This document shows positions 1-9,875 of a stretch of 18,604 nt of DNA, in pieces; positions within the stretch are counted from its first letter, which is position 1; the number at the start of each line of letters is the position of its first letter. Source of the DNA: Entrophospora sp. SA101 (taxonomy: Eukaryota; Glomeromycota; Glomeromycetes; Entrophosporales; Entrophosporaceae); assembly GCA_958430865.1 (NCBI GenBank), contig CAUDNR010002258.1, positions 70,197 to 88,800 of the forward strand, read 5' to 3'. Under the pieces are notes generated by a model. The model saw only the letters and a list, made by a program, of their open reading frames with translations, was not told the DNA's origin and searched no databases. Position numbers and translations under genes: made by a program.

Positions 1-60
1 GAATTTAGCCAATCAAATTTGTCCTTCTGGTAGAAAATTTAACGTTGATTGGCTAAATTC
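1..60. repeat. Perfect 16-bp inverted repeat (28-nt loop)
   Basis: Bases 1-16 are the exact reverse complement of bases 45-60, with arms gaatttagccaatcaa and ttgattggctaaattc. The arms flank a 28-nt AT-rich loop. The structure touches the window edge, so it may be the end of a larger palindromic element or a short MITE. A related string, tgattggctaattt, occurs near 17992 inside another palindromic repeat, which hints at a shared family. No coding potential is seen. Confidence 0.7.
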
Positions 61-94
61 AATATGTAACACAAACCTCGCACTCAATTTCAGA

Positions 95-120
95 CACTGT
101 TGCAGGGACGATGATTTTTT
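95..120. repeat. hAT left end: 8-bp target duplication plus TIR
   Basis: Bases 95-102 (cactgttg) are repeated exactly at 2432-2439. They are the 8-bp target-site duplication expected of hAT elements. The TIR at 103-120 begins cagggacgatgatttttt and matches the inverted right end at 17 of 18 positions. CAGGG-type termini are typical of hAT transposons. Confidence 0.92.
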
Positions 121-2431
121 CCTGTGACATAAGGTAAAATATTTTTGTGCTCAAGCCTAAATTTGTGAATTTATGTGATCTCATTTTTGCAAAATTTGTG
201 AAGTTTTGTGGTGCTTTTTTGGTAAATGTGTGAAATTATGTGGCAATATTATGATAAAAATACATTGATAATTTAATATAAACCAATGTTTATTATGTTA
301 TAACAGATAAAGATATATAATAAACATAAAAAAATATAAACATAAAGAAGGAAGGTTAATTAATTTGAATTAAAATGCATCATAGTTAATATTTTTAAAG
401 AATCTTGAGACAAATTTTGCCGATTATTATCCAAGATGGTATTGTAAAAAGAAAAACTCCTTTCAACTGTACAACTGGAAATTGGTAGCCAAATATAATC
501 TAATGCAATGCTAGACAAAATTGGCAATTCATTCACTTTATCTAACCAAAACTTCTCAATCATATTTTCTCCTAAATCTAGTGGAGTTTCCAATCCACAA
601 TATATGCCCCATTCATACAAAAGATTATGTGAAGGATTGTTAAATGGTACAATTGTAGAATAAAGTCTAATGTTTCTTCATTGAATATCTCCCAGATGAA
701 TAAAAACAGGATCAAAAACTCTACATGCACAAAATAATTCACGTGCTGGATGATTAGGTATATGTAAAGAAAATTTTAAAAATGCAGCTTCAAATGCAGC
801 ACGAAAAATTGGATAAAAATCTCTAGGAACAAAATGAAGACTAAGAATTAATTCATCAAGACCTGAGCCAAAATTTTCAGCAGTTCTATTTGATTCTAAA
901 TATGCTGTAAGATGCTGGAGTCTTGTTTCAATATAAGGAAATACTGGTAGATTTTTTTGTTGGAAAAAATCAAGAGTTTGAATAAATTCTTGTGAAAAAA
1001 TTGAAATGAAATAAACATAAATTGTAATAATGCCTCTTTCATGTTCATTTTGTAAAGTATTATGAATTTCTAATAATGTATTATTAGAATTTTCTTGCAA
1101 TTCACTTTCAAAAAAATGTGGCCAGTAGTTGATATATTCTTTTGTATATAATACCATTTTAAACCATGAATTCCATCTTGTTGCATTAGGAAGTGGTATT
1201 TTACATGGTGATACTATTCCATGATGTTTAAGATGAGTTATATACTGACGTCTTCGTGCAGCTGATTTCACAAAAGCATCTTTAATATTTTGTAAAAACT
1301 TTTTTACAATACTAAATTGGGGAAATTTTATCCAAGTTTCACTATCATAAAAAAAATTATATTCATTGTAATTATTTATTGTAATTATTTATTGTAATTA
1401 TTATAATTAAATAAAAAAATTTACCCAATCAAGTTCATAATATGTGCACAGCATGGTACATGAATTAATTGTCTCATAACAGGATGTAATACCTTACGAA
1501 AACTTTTTTTCATATATGCAGCAGAGTCTGACAAAAAAACAATTGGCTTATCAAAAGGTATGTTGTATTTTGCTAAGATGTAAAAAAGTGTCTGGCCAAT
1601 TGTTGAATTATTGACTATATCTAAAAAATCAACTGAAACAAGCTTGGTGTAATTGTGGTATACAAAAATAGTATTTACTACACTACGAGCACAATCATCT
1701 AAACTTTCATCCATAATAATAGAAACTGGTTTAGAATCAAATAGCAATTTAAGAGAAGAAAAATGACTTTCAAAAATATTTGGAAGATATACTTGTCTTA
1801 GAGTTGGAGCTTTTGGAATTGCACCTCCTTCTCTTAAATGCTTTTTGAAAAAGGGGAGCAATTTATCAACCTTTTGAAGTGGTATATCAGCACCAACAAA
1901 TGCTTCAATTAAATCTTCTATTACAATTTTTTGGAATCTGCTGCTCTAAGTGTAGTTTGAAGGGTTTGTTGGTGAGATACTTGTTGTTTAGCTTTGTATT
2001 TTCTTTTATTTGATTCATGCTTAATACTATTGACATGACTGTCTATTGTTGATTTGTGTTTCCAGTCAATAGATTTGTCACAATAAATACAAAACATTAT
2101 TCCAGAATCATTTCTAAAAACTTCAGGATATTCTCTGATTCGAGAATGAATTGACACCACTGAATTTTTAAGACGTTGTGAAGTCATTATTTGTTAAAGT
2201 AATAAAAATATTCTCACACAATATATAATTATAACAGTTAAAACATCAAAATATGCAAACAAATATGTAAATACTATTCAAAATAAGGTATAGTATGCAA
2301 CTTTAATTAAATTCTGTGATGTAACCTATTTTTTGTGAATTTTTGTGGTGATGTAACATGATTTCTTCTTATATCACAGAAATCACAGAAATCTGTGAAA
2401 TTATGTGAAACACAAAAAATCATCATCCCTG
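103..2431 (-). mobile_element. hAT-superfamily DNA transposon, 2329 bp, degenerate
   Basis: The element is bounded by 18-bp TIRs with one mismatch and by an exact 8-bp target duplication (cactgttg, 95-102 and 2432-2439). It carries a BED-finger and hAT-dimerisation transposase on the minus strand. Both ends are rich in TGTGA/TGTGG motifs. A 14-mer, tgtgaaattatgtg, occurs at 229-242 and again at 2394-2407 in the same orientation, and such subterminal repeats are often transposase-binding sites. The intact ends and duplication suggest a fairly recent insertion, but the transposase is broken, so the copy could move only with help from another copy. The superfamily call rests on termini, duplication length and protein domains together. 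Confidence 0.93.
360..2187 (-). pseudogene. hAT transposase (BED zinc finger), broken
   Basis: The reading frame starts at the ATG at 2187. Its first block (2187 to about 1930) holds a BED-type zinc finger with C-x2-C and H-x4-H ligands (FCIYC ... HVNSIKH). An arginine-rich start before the finger resembles CGGBP1-like hAT domesticates. A one-base frame change in an A-run near 1930 moves the reading into 1421-1861, which ends CAHIMNLIG. A canonical intron follows: GTAAAT donor at 1424, TGATAG acceptor at 1342, 83 nt. Joining it keeps the frame open into the next block. That block runs to an in-frame TGA at 678-680. The same frame then continues to 360 and ends in the hAT C-terminal dimerisation region (motif SSCTVERSFS). 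Cleavage DNA by a DDE RNase-H fold is the family function. This copy has at least one frameshift and one nonsense codon. Confidence 0.88.
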
Positions 2432-2439
2432 CACTGTTG
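2414..2439. repeat. hAT right end: TIR plus 8-bp target duplication
   Basis: The right TIR (2414-2431, ending catcatccctg) is the inverted copy of 103-120 with one mismatch. It is followed at 2432-2439 by cactgttg, identical to the sequence before the left TIR. Confidence 0.92.
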
Positions 2440-3982
2440 TATTGTATATACACCAAAAATTCACAAATTAATCTTATAGTTGGCTTGGTTTTAAAGATCT
2501 CCTAAATTTTGGGCAAATTTTAAAAGTATATAAGTCACTTTCGGACTTACCTTTTAAAAAAATAGCTCTATTAATTGATAGAATATGTCTTTAGTTTTAA
2601 TGTAATAGAGAGATTTTCTCAAAAAAAATTATTTGTCGTACAGTGTGTGTCACAATAATACATCCAAAATAATTGGTCTTCTTAAAATTGACATGAATTA
2701 AATTTTCATGTAACTTTTAAAATAAATCAATTATTCTAGTTAAAAGCTATTGAACTATATCGGAATTTGTTAAATAAGTTCAATGCAACAGGAGTCATGT
2801 CAAGTTAAAGTTTGATGTTGTATTATAAAAATTTTGAAATTATCCCCCTTCCCAAATTATGAAGTAAAATGTATCAATTTTAATTCATCTACAAAAATTA
2901 AATCACAAAAATCACAATAGTTGGAATTAAAACATTTAAAAAATATTGCTAAAATTTCTGATCCTCTCTATATTAATATAAAAAGTAGATGTATTACTGT
3001 GATACGCGCCGTAGGATCCAGTCAGTGAAGTCACGTACTTAACGAAACATAAAAAAAACCATTCAATGTTAATACTAAAAAAATCATCTGATTTAGGTTT
3101 GTATTTTTGAATTAAATCCTATTTTTTGACTTTAAGTTGTTGCTAATTCTTTGTTTGTTGGAATCGGAGTTGTCTGCTTTGCTAAACAAACCTTACTTTT
3201 TACCAATGCAGTTAAAGATTTTCTCTTATTTAACAACATTTCATTGTTTTCTATATACTTTAAGATTATTAAGATTTAAACAATCATAAGTTTTTATTTT
3301 AAATAATTAAGGTTTATTTTTGATTAATTTGTAGAGGACTATTTTTAGATCACGTGAATCCGTTATAGATTTATATATAGGTCATATGAAATAGTTTTCA
3401 TACAAAATTTAATTAATAATATCCGTTATAGTGATTGATTAAATTTTGGGGTGGGTGTTTGGATACAAAATTCACGCATTTAAAGTCAAAATAAAAAATA
3501 AATCGAGTAAACTGTTGGTGAGCAAAAATATTTGGAAGAATTTCAAACAATTATTTGGTTAAAAGGTTAAACAAGACTTGACATTTTCATTCAGTGAAAT
3601 GGCAATTGAAACTGTGAATTACTTGAAGAAAGAAATAGACAGAATGCTTGCCTTCACTTCTATCAAAAATGAATCCTAGAAGGGAGATGATAGAGAATCA
3701 ATAAAGAAAAGAATAAAAAAAAAATGGAAGATATTAATAATAGTGTAAGCAAGCAAACTGCAAAGAATTGTGTGTCATAGGTATGAAAGGAGACCAAGTT
3801 GTATGTCATGATAAAAACAAACAATCCTAGCATCATGTATAAGCAGTAAGGCAGCTCATTATATGAAGGGAAAATAAAATAGACACCCATATATTTGCAG
3901 TATCAAATCCTTGATTTTAAATCATATGAAAAAATTTCAACAAAATATAATATGTGTGGTTCTATTTAATTACCACATCATA
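2440..3982. other. Intergenic, AT-rich, no convincing gene
   Basis: No frame shows a recognisable protein. A Tc1/mariner-like terminal 20-mer lies at 2639-2658 (separate entry). A small GC-richer patch near 3002-3036 (gatacgcgccgtagg ... tcacgtac) stands out from the AT-rich background but I cannot assign it. A short plus-strand frame from the ATG at 3599 stops within about 30 codons. The hydrophobic minus frame around 3663-3890 looks like chance translation of A/T runs. Confidence 0.5.
2639..2658 (+). repeat. Tc1/mariner-like terminal 20-mer, copy 1
   Basis: The string tacagtgtgtgtcacaataa is repeated exactly at 8894-8913. It has the form of a TA target dinucleotide followed by a CAGTG terminus, as in Tc1/mariner ends. 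Similarity between the two copies does not continue beyond the 20-mer by eye. No matching inverted end was found nearby, so each is probably a solo end or truncated relic. Confidence 0.5.
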
Positions 3983-4123
3983 TTATTCTTTTTTTTCTGG
4001 TGACCATTCTTCATCGTGAATAAGTTTTTCAGCTTATGCTAAAAAAGCTTTTTCCCAACCTTCTTGTTTTAGAAGCAACGCAATTTGATTATTATATACC
4101 AATTGGAAAAGTCTGGTAGTCAT
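3983..4123 (-). pseudogene. Short broken reading frame, 46 codons, unknown
   Basis: From the ATG at 4123 the minus strand reads 29 codons, meets a TAA at 4034-4036, then continues in the same frame for 16 codons to a TAA at 3983. The translation looks protein-like on both sides of the stop (KQEGWEKAFLA before, AEKLIHDEEWSPEKKE after) and is not the lysine/asparagine noise typical of this DNA. I do not recognise the family. It may be a decayed small gene, an exon of a lost gene, or a transposon fragment. No splice sites that remove the stop were identified. Confidence 0.3.
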
Positions 4124-5018
4124 TTTTTGTGTAATACTAATATTACATTGACATAAAATTTTATTAATAAAAATAAACCCAACCTTATTTATTATCATAT
4201 TCATTGCCTTGAGTTCATTCTTTCCCTTAGATAATAATTGTTGCCTCTATAAATGGTTTTTTTTTATTGAAATATCTGGATTTGATGCAGAAATTATTTT
4301 CATACACTGAAGCTATTAGATGTAATGTAAAATCCATAAGCTTATACTAATTGTGCTGCAACTTATACTAAGCTTATGCAATATTAAGATGCATTAAATG
4401 ACTGCAAAACATGTATAAGCATTGGTCCTACATTTGGTAATATTTTTTAGATTGATATTTTTATTCTAAAATGAATAGAATAAATTTAAGTCAAAACATA
4501 TATTTGTAAGATTCACAAGGCAATCATGTAATTTTTAAAGAAAGGATATACAAATTTGTCAAACAGCATTAACTTATGATATAAATGGTATGCATACAGA
4601 GATTGATCAACAAATACTTGGATGTCATGTAGCCAGAAATGTACAATAGCTGAAAATCCTGAAGAAGAGCATCTAATGATCCAGAACTTGTGGTAAATAA
4701 CTTTCCTATTTAATATAAAATATATACATGAAATAGAAATTCCAACTGATCCTGCTATACAGTGAATTCTTCAACAGAGTCAAGAATATCCAAAAGTATC
4801 GAAAGAGTGTCTTCATATATATATATATTAACCTTTATAATCAATGAATAAAGAGTATCTTTATTTAATTTCAGATAATTAAAGGATCCTAATATTCAAA
4901 AATTGGTAAATGGAGAACAGGATAGAATTTCTTCGAGATTTTATTTGTATATTTTATATTCAAATATTGTATTTAAAAAAAATAATATTTGATTTTAATT
5001 AAAATAATAAAACCTTTC
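4124..5018. other. Intergenic, no gene recognised
   Basis: AT-rich DNA between the short broken frame and the 3' end of COA4. All six frames are interrupted frequently. A short (TA)n run lies near 4817-4828. The 3' untranslated region of the minus-strand COA4 gene must lie in the right-hand part, but no single polyadenylation site can be chosen from sequence alone. Confidence 0.5.
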
Positions 5019-5240
5019 CTAATCGGATTTTTTCTTTTGATTTTTTTTCCAACAGTTTTTAAATTTTTCCAATTCTTCTTTACATAACCTCCAATCTTTC
5101 TTATCTGCATAGCATATTTGTAATTCTTCATTCTCCTTAAAACATCCTGTTACCAAAATTCTTTTATTATATTCATCAATATTATCATCATTATTTTGTT
5201 GAATTGATGATGATTTGTTTTTTTTTGGGGAATTTAACAT
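5019..5240 (-). CDS. COA4: Cytochrome c oxidase assembly factor COA4, twin CX9C
   Basis: A 73-residue protein with a CHCH fold: C33-x9-C43 and C53-x9-C63, giving two disulfide-linked helices. The spacer carries the DW-x2-C pattern (residues 49-53, DWRLC) and an aromatic before the last cysteine (F60). This arrangement is characteristic of COA4/CMC3-family proteins. These are imported into the mitochondrial intermembrane space by the Mia40 relay and support complex IV assembly. The N-terminal 30 residues are polar and the C-terminus is lysine-rich. The frame stays open upstream to 5345, but that extension is hydrophobic and unlike the family, so the ATG at 5240 is preferred. It is intact and intronless, and a transposon end lies 137 bp upstream of the ATG. 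Subfamily assignment is firm but made by eye; another small twin-CX9C protein is the alternative. Confidence 0.85.
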   Translation of the reverse strand: MLNSPKKNKSSSIQQNNDDNIDEYNKRILVTGCFKENEELQICYADKKDWRLCKEELEKFKNCWKKNQKKKSD

Positions 5241-5377
5241 TTTTTTTCGAAATGATAAAACTGTTGTACTACAGCCCAAAAAAGGGCCAATAATAAATAA
5301 AAGAGTAAACCTATATACAGAACTTATTGGACAAATGTAGATCAAAACTAATTAATATTAACATCATATTAATATAT

Positions 5378-5401
5378 GGGGGTTTTTCCAGAAAAATCGG
5401 G
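5378..5401. repeat. Left TIR of Sola-like element
   Basis: A 24-bp terminal sequence starting ggggg and ending aaaatcggg. It matches the inverted copy at 7700-7723 at 21 of 24 positions. It is preceded by atat (5374-5377), and the right end is followed by atat (7724-7727). Because ATAT is palindromic it could be a 4-bp target duplication or part of the TIR. Confidence 0.8.
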
Positions 5402-5678
5402 CTCTGAGAATAATAATTTTTTTTTGAAAAAAATAGATCAAAAATCTGTTACACGAGATCAGATTATTTTGAACCCAAAAATTTGATACTATTTTTAGAT
5501 AACGAATTAATTTGTGATACAAGAATTATTAAAAATAAATCGGCCGAAATTTTCACTTTAGTAACAAAATTGAATGGTGAAAGGCCAAATTTTTTTTATA
5601 AATAATGCTCAAAAATTTTCTAGAAAAAAGAATAAATATCCAATACAAATACCCAAATATCATTATAAAAAATAAAAT

Positions 5679-7472
5679 ATGTCTTTAAATTTTGAATTAC
5701 CAGAAGATTTAATTCATAATGATACAATGGAATTATCTGAAACCCTTACTTTTTCAGATGAACTATATGATTTAGGATTGGATGCATATGAGCCAAATGA
5801 ATTCATGTTTAAAGCTGTTGAAGATTTGAAATTATTTTTTAATGACAAATCAAACTGTAAATGTTGAGCCAAAAATGCAATATGTTTTGAGGAAATTGGC
5901 TTTGTAAATTTCCTAGAAAGACAATTTCAACTAAAAGGATTGGATGACAATGAACTGGATCTCTGTATTAAATCACAATTAATGGTTTTTCAATTTTCTA
6001 AAAGTGAAAACAATATACAAACTCGTTATAAATATCAATATAACTCATCAATACCCATTTGTCAACGAGTTTTTTTAAAATTGTGTGGCATTGGTAAATC
6101 TAGATTATTAGCTTTACAAAAGCATTTAAACACAGATGGTCTAATTGAACGCGTTCATGGCAATACTAATAAAGTTCCTGAAAATAAGTCATGTGTAACT
6201 GTTGATTTTAAAATTGCACAATTATTTAAGGACTTTTTATTGCAATATACAAATTTACATGGATTACCATCACCAATGAAAATTAGAGATGATTTAGAAG
6301 CAATAATTTATTTGCCAACTTATATGAAATATACTACAGTATATGAGGAATTTAAGATGCATTTTAATTTGGAACATGATTCTGATAAACCTATTTCATA
6401 TACTACATTTTACAAACTGTGGAAACTATTAACACCATATATTAAATTTCAACCGTCTGGAAGTGATCTTTGTGACACTTGTGAAGGATTTAAGGCAGAT
6501 ATAAAATTCACAAATGATGATGATGAAAAAGAAAAGCTAAAATTTAAATATAAAAACCATCAAATAGATGCAGAACAAGAAAGAAGCCATTACAATGAAA
6601 TAACCAAAAAAAGTAAAAATGATTCAACAATAACACACATTTGTTATGATTGGGCTCAAAGTGTTGCAGCTCCATTTTCCCCTCAACAAGTTGGATCAAT
6701 TTTTTTCAAATCCCCTTTTGTCATACATCTTTTTGGTATATGTAAGACAGATTATGATGAAAATAATCAATTAAATTATACTATAGGAGAAGATGAGTTA
6801 CCAGAAGGAACATCAAAAAAAGGAGCTAACACTACCTTGAATATGGTTTATGATTTCCTCCAAAAGATTGATCATACTGGTAAAAAGGATCTTTATGTTA
6901 CATGTGACAATTGTTCTGGACAGAATAAAAATAATTTATCTCTTTGGTTTTGGTCATGGTTAGTGATGATGGAATGGTATGAGAATATTTATATAAATTT
7001 CATGATACCTGGACACACAAAATTCATTTGTGATGCTAAATTTGGGTCCATTAAAAAATTATACAAATCCAGTCTTATAAATACTGTTGATGATGTTGAA
7101 GAGGTTATAAACAACTCATCTGAATATAATAAATCTATTAGATATAAGAATGGATTAGGTTGGAAATGGCAAGACTTTGATTCAATGTTAAAGGATTACT
7201 TTAGAACTTTACCAAATATTAAAAAGTATCATCATTTTCGCTTCAGTAGTTCACAAAATGATATTGGAATTGTCTATTTTTCAAAAAAATCTGGTGGAGA
7301 AGAATATTCTTATAATCTCCTTAAGAATACAGAATTTGATAAAAATTCACAAAGGAATATTCTTGAAGCTGCACCTTTAACAGATGTGCGTAAAAAATAT
7401 TTATATGATAAAATTCGTCAGCATGTAGATGCTCCATATAGAGATATTCTTATTATTATTTATATCATTTAA
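5679..7472 (+). pseudogene. Sola-like DDE/D transposase, one in-frame TGA
   Basis: A single frame of 598 codons runs from the ATG at 5679 to the TAA at 7470, interrupted only by TGA at 5865-5867 (codon 63). Reading continues in the same frame after the stop with family-like sequence (FEEIGFVNFLERQFQLKGLD), so this is a nonsense mutation in one gene rather than two genes. A C-x2-C pair sits at codons 265-268. Candidate catalytic acids, counting through the stop, are D324 (CYDWAQ), D410 (TCDNCSGQNKN) and D452 (GHTKFICDAKFG). The D-N-C-x-G-Q-N-K-N and G-H-T-K-F motifs recur in transposase-derived proteins of Sola type and in DUF7869-like fungal proteins. Expected role: DNA cleavage at the TIRs in the nucleus. 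No intron is needed. Confidence 0.78.
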
Positions 7473-7699
7473 CGTTTTTTTTTGTATTTATTTATTTTAT
7501 TGAATTTGGTGTAACAATAAAAATAGGGTTTGCAAATCTATTTTTAGATTTTATGCAAATTAATTTAAAAGGTTTTTCATTGCGCGATCACACATTCTTT
7601 TACTAAAAAAATATGGTCTAATATTTTCACCAATTATAATCCTTATGTTATTGGTTGATATTAAGTAAAAAACTCAATTTTGGTCAGAAGTGGTGAAAA

Positions 7700-7723
7700 C
7701 CCGATTTTGCTAGAAAACCCCCC
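7700..7723. repeat. Right TIR of Sola-like element
   Basis: Inverted partner of 5378-5401 with three mismatches in 24 bp. It ends in six C residues and is followed by atat at 7724-7727. Confidence 0.8.
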
Positions 7724-7935
7724 ATATGTCACTTATAATAAAATTCTCTCGATATTATGGATAATGATGATTCTTGCCTTTTTTGGATAGCCTAATTTTA
7801 TAATAATAAGCGTATAATAAATAAGCGTAATGATGTATTATTAATATTAAATATTAACAACATTTTAATCGAACATATTGTTAACTATTTCTTGGCAATG
7901 GCACTTGTATATAATGTCATTTTTTTTATTTCTTT

Positions 7936-8240
7936 AAATGCTGACGAATTTATTATGAAATGACGGAACAAGAAATTGTAAACATAGTGTTGGGGAAATC
8001 TGAAGTTGAAGATAATGAGGGTGTTGATAAGATAAGCGAGCCAATTGTAACAAATACAGAAGCTATAAATGGTTGAAAATGCGCTTAAATATATACAACA
8101 AAAATATTTAGAAGTTGATCCTCAAATAATTAAAAATATATAAATATATTGAAGTTGAAAAGAGAAAATTTCTTATAGAAGCACCCAAGAAGCAAAATAA
8201 TGTTGCATTGATGAATTTATGGGTTGACAATGATATTATT
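7936..8240 (+). pseudogene. pogo/Tigger transposase C-terminal remnant
   Basis: The plus strand reads in pieces. ADEFIM begins near 7941, and a one-base shift leads into the ATG at 7960 (TEQEIVNIVLGKSEVEDNEG). Another break near 8073 leads into ALKYIQQKYLEVDPQIIKNI. A last shift near 8140 leads into KYIEVEKRKFLIEAPKKQN. The order of an A-D-E-x-I stretch, an x-x-E-I-V segment with an acidic linker, and an A-L-x-x-I-x-Q-Q helix is the usual C-terminus of pogo/Tigger (DDE_1) transposases. At least three frame breaks are present. The DNA-binding and catalytic parts are absent upstream, where the Sola-like element ends at 7723. The 3' terminus of the same element is probably at 8414. Confidence 0.65.
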
Positions 8241-8329
8241 ATTATTATTATGTTATATTCTGTTTTTTTATGTATATACAAAATAAAAAAAATTTTTTTG
8301 TACACATTTAATTTGTATCACATGATTTG

Positions 8330-8416
8330 ATCATAAGTTTCGATTTAGCGGATCTCTTGATTTAACGGATAAATTTTCTGGAAAAAAATATCTGTTAAAT
8401 CGAGACTCACTGTGTA
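8330..8416 (+). repeat. Right terminus of the pogo-like element
   Basis: Read in reverse, this starts TA then cacagtgagtctcgattta. A CAGTGAG-type end beside a TA dinucleotide is usual for pogo/Tc1-mariner elements. It contains internal near-repeats of gattta-g-cgga / gatttaacggat and a reversed tctgttaaatcgag, a sub-terminal inverted arrangement. It lies about 90 bp after the transposase remnant at 7936-8240. The left end of the element is not in the window. Confidence 0.55.
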
Positions 8417-9078
8417 CCTTCATGAAGGCACAAAATTTTTCCTCTTCGTTTTTTTGCATTTTTATGTTTTTAAGATTAAAAAAAAATTTGACAATCTTGA
8501 TTTTTATAAATTCGATTTTAATTACCAAAAAATTTTTTAATTTTATTATTAATTATCTATGCTAGCCAAAATTACAAAATTTTGTATTCATATTCTAGTT
8601 AATCTAGCTATAAATTGATATAAATTTTTATTTTTATTATTATTGATATTGCGATTTTTGTCAAATTTCGGATTATTTTAATTAAAATTTTTCTAGATGT
8701 TTTGAGAGTATCAAAATTTACATGCATATTCATCAAAACCTAAGCTACATTTTGATAAAATTTTATGTGTAGTTATTATGTGTGTTTTTGTATAATTAGT
8801 AAAAACAGATGTCCAGATACTTTTGTCCAGGGAGTGAGCACCAAGGTTATAATTCTGTGTATCAATTGAGGTACTTTAAAAATGTGCTGATCCTACAGTG
8901 TGTGTCACAATAAATCATCAACTCCAACTACTTGATTTCATTCACCATCCAAAAAAATCATACAAAAATCAAATTTTATTGAAGATCTTTTACAAAAACA
9001 AAATTTATAATTTTTATATATACACAAAGTATTTTAAATCAATGTCCCTAAATCATTAGAAAAATTTAAAAGAATATT

Positions 9079-9109
<31 letters not shown>

Positions 9110-9616
9110 TAGTTGCAGGACATTGCAAATCAAATGTCATTCAATATAAACATTACATGAATAAAATTATTATCATCCACTTCGAAAAAAAAAATCTCTG
9201 TTTTTCATATAGCAAGCAATTTTCAACCATGATAAAAATTTTAAAGCCAGACTAGAACTTTCTAACAACAGTTAAAAGAAAAGGTTAGCTTAAATATTGG
9301 TTATTCTATGCTAGGTCAGAAGCGATTCTTTTCTTCACACTTATTAAGATTTTCTTCCAACTAGTATGCAGACTAAAACAAATTCAGCAGCAACAATTGA
9401 GCCAAAGTGTTCCCTACAAAGTCACTTATAACTACTTGAAAGGTTGTGTTAGAAAAATTTTGACTTTAATTATAAGAGACTGATTTATAATTATTTATAG
9501 GTTATTAATTTATTATAATATTAATTGATGAAATGAAACTATCATAGCAACACTATAATAGAAATGTTTAAAAGTTAAGTAGCCTATTACTAGCTTGTAT
9601 ATAAAAACAAATCTTG
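8417..9616. other. Relic-rich intergenic DNA, no gene
   Basis: No frame of interest. A stretch at 8803-8835 (gtccagatacttttgtccag) resembles a Tc1/mariner terminal repeat, read outward. The 20-mer shared with 2639-2658 lies at 8894-8913. An alternating TA microsatellite runs from about 9083 to 9109. The rest is AT-rich with no structure that I can name. Confidence 0.5.
8894..8913 (+). repeat. Tc1/mariner-like terminal 20-mer, copy 2
   Basis: Exact copy, same orientation, of 2639-2658 (tacagtgtgtgtcacaataa). It follows the Tc1-like stretch at 8803-8835 by about 60 bp. Sequence beyond the 20-mer does not match copy 1 by eye. Confidence 0.5.
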
Positions 9617-9875
9617 GTTTTTACAAGTATAATCTGTGCTTATTATTAATATATAAAATTGTTACACAATCACTTAGATCTTATATACATCGGAATTAAT
9701 GAGAGTGAATATTAATAATATAATAAACACCTTAGTTTTTACAAGTATAATCTATGCTTATTATTAATATTATTATTAATATATTGTTATGCGATCATCT
9801 AGATCTTATATACATTGGAATTAATGAGAGTGAATATAATAAACAAACCTTAGTTTTTACAAGTATAATCTGTGC
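9617..9875. repeat. 118-bp tandem repeat, two copies plus a partial third
   Basis: Units begin at 9617, 9735 and 9853 with the shared start gtttttacaagtataatc. Both full units share an internal block tagatcttatatacat followed by ggaattaatgagagtgaat. Small indels in the TTA/TAA-rich middle cancel out, so both periods are exactly 118 bp. The third copy is cut off after about 23 bp, at the point where Fanzor coding sequence begins. This may be a duplicated 5' flank or promoter of the Fanzor unit. Confidence 0.85.

Larger units (their letters stand above)
5378..7723 (+). mobile_element. Sola-like DNA transposon, 2346 bp, near intact
   Basis: The element is bounded by 24-bp imperfect TIRs (5378-5401 and 7700-7723) and flanked on both sides by ATAT. 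A 4-bp duplication fits the Sola superfamily, which is also what the encoded protein suggests. About 300 bp of non-coding DNA precedes the transposase and about 250 bp follows it. It lies directly upstream of COA4 in the opposite orientation, so it may have replaced or moved that gene's upstream sequence. The superfamily name is the least certain part; that it is a cut-and-paste element with matched ends is well supported. Confidence 0.8.

Noticed and set aside
3663..3890. 75-codon hydrophobic minus-strand frame that could be a membrane protein
   Set aside because: Hydrophobicity comes from T-rich codons opposite A-rich DNA; no supporting context, ATG context or family resemblance.
5241..5345. 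N-terminal extension of COA4 from the ATG at 5345
   Set aside because: The extra 35 residues are hydrophobic and unlike the short polar N-termini of the family; intermembrane-space twin-CX9C proteins are imported without such a segment.
6149..6154. ACGCGT hexamer as a regulatory site
   Set aside because: It lies inside the transposase coding frame and is best taken as chance.
5940..7472. Independent 510-codon gene starting at 5940
   Set aside because: The first codon there is TTG within a frame that continues upstream through one TGA to the ATG at 5679 with family-like sequence in between.
2639..8913. One composite Tc1/mariner element spanning the two 20-mers
   Set aside because: The 20-mers are in direct, not inverted, orientation and the span contains two other complete elements and a host gene.
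9617..9875. CRISPR-like array
   Set aside because: Units are contiguous 118-bp tandem copies with no unique spacers, and the context is eukaryotic.
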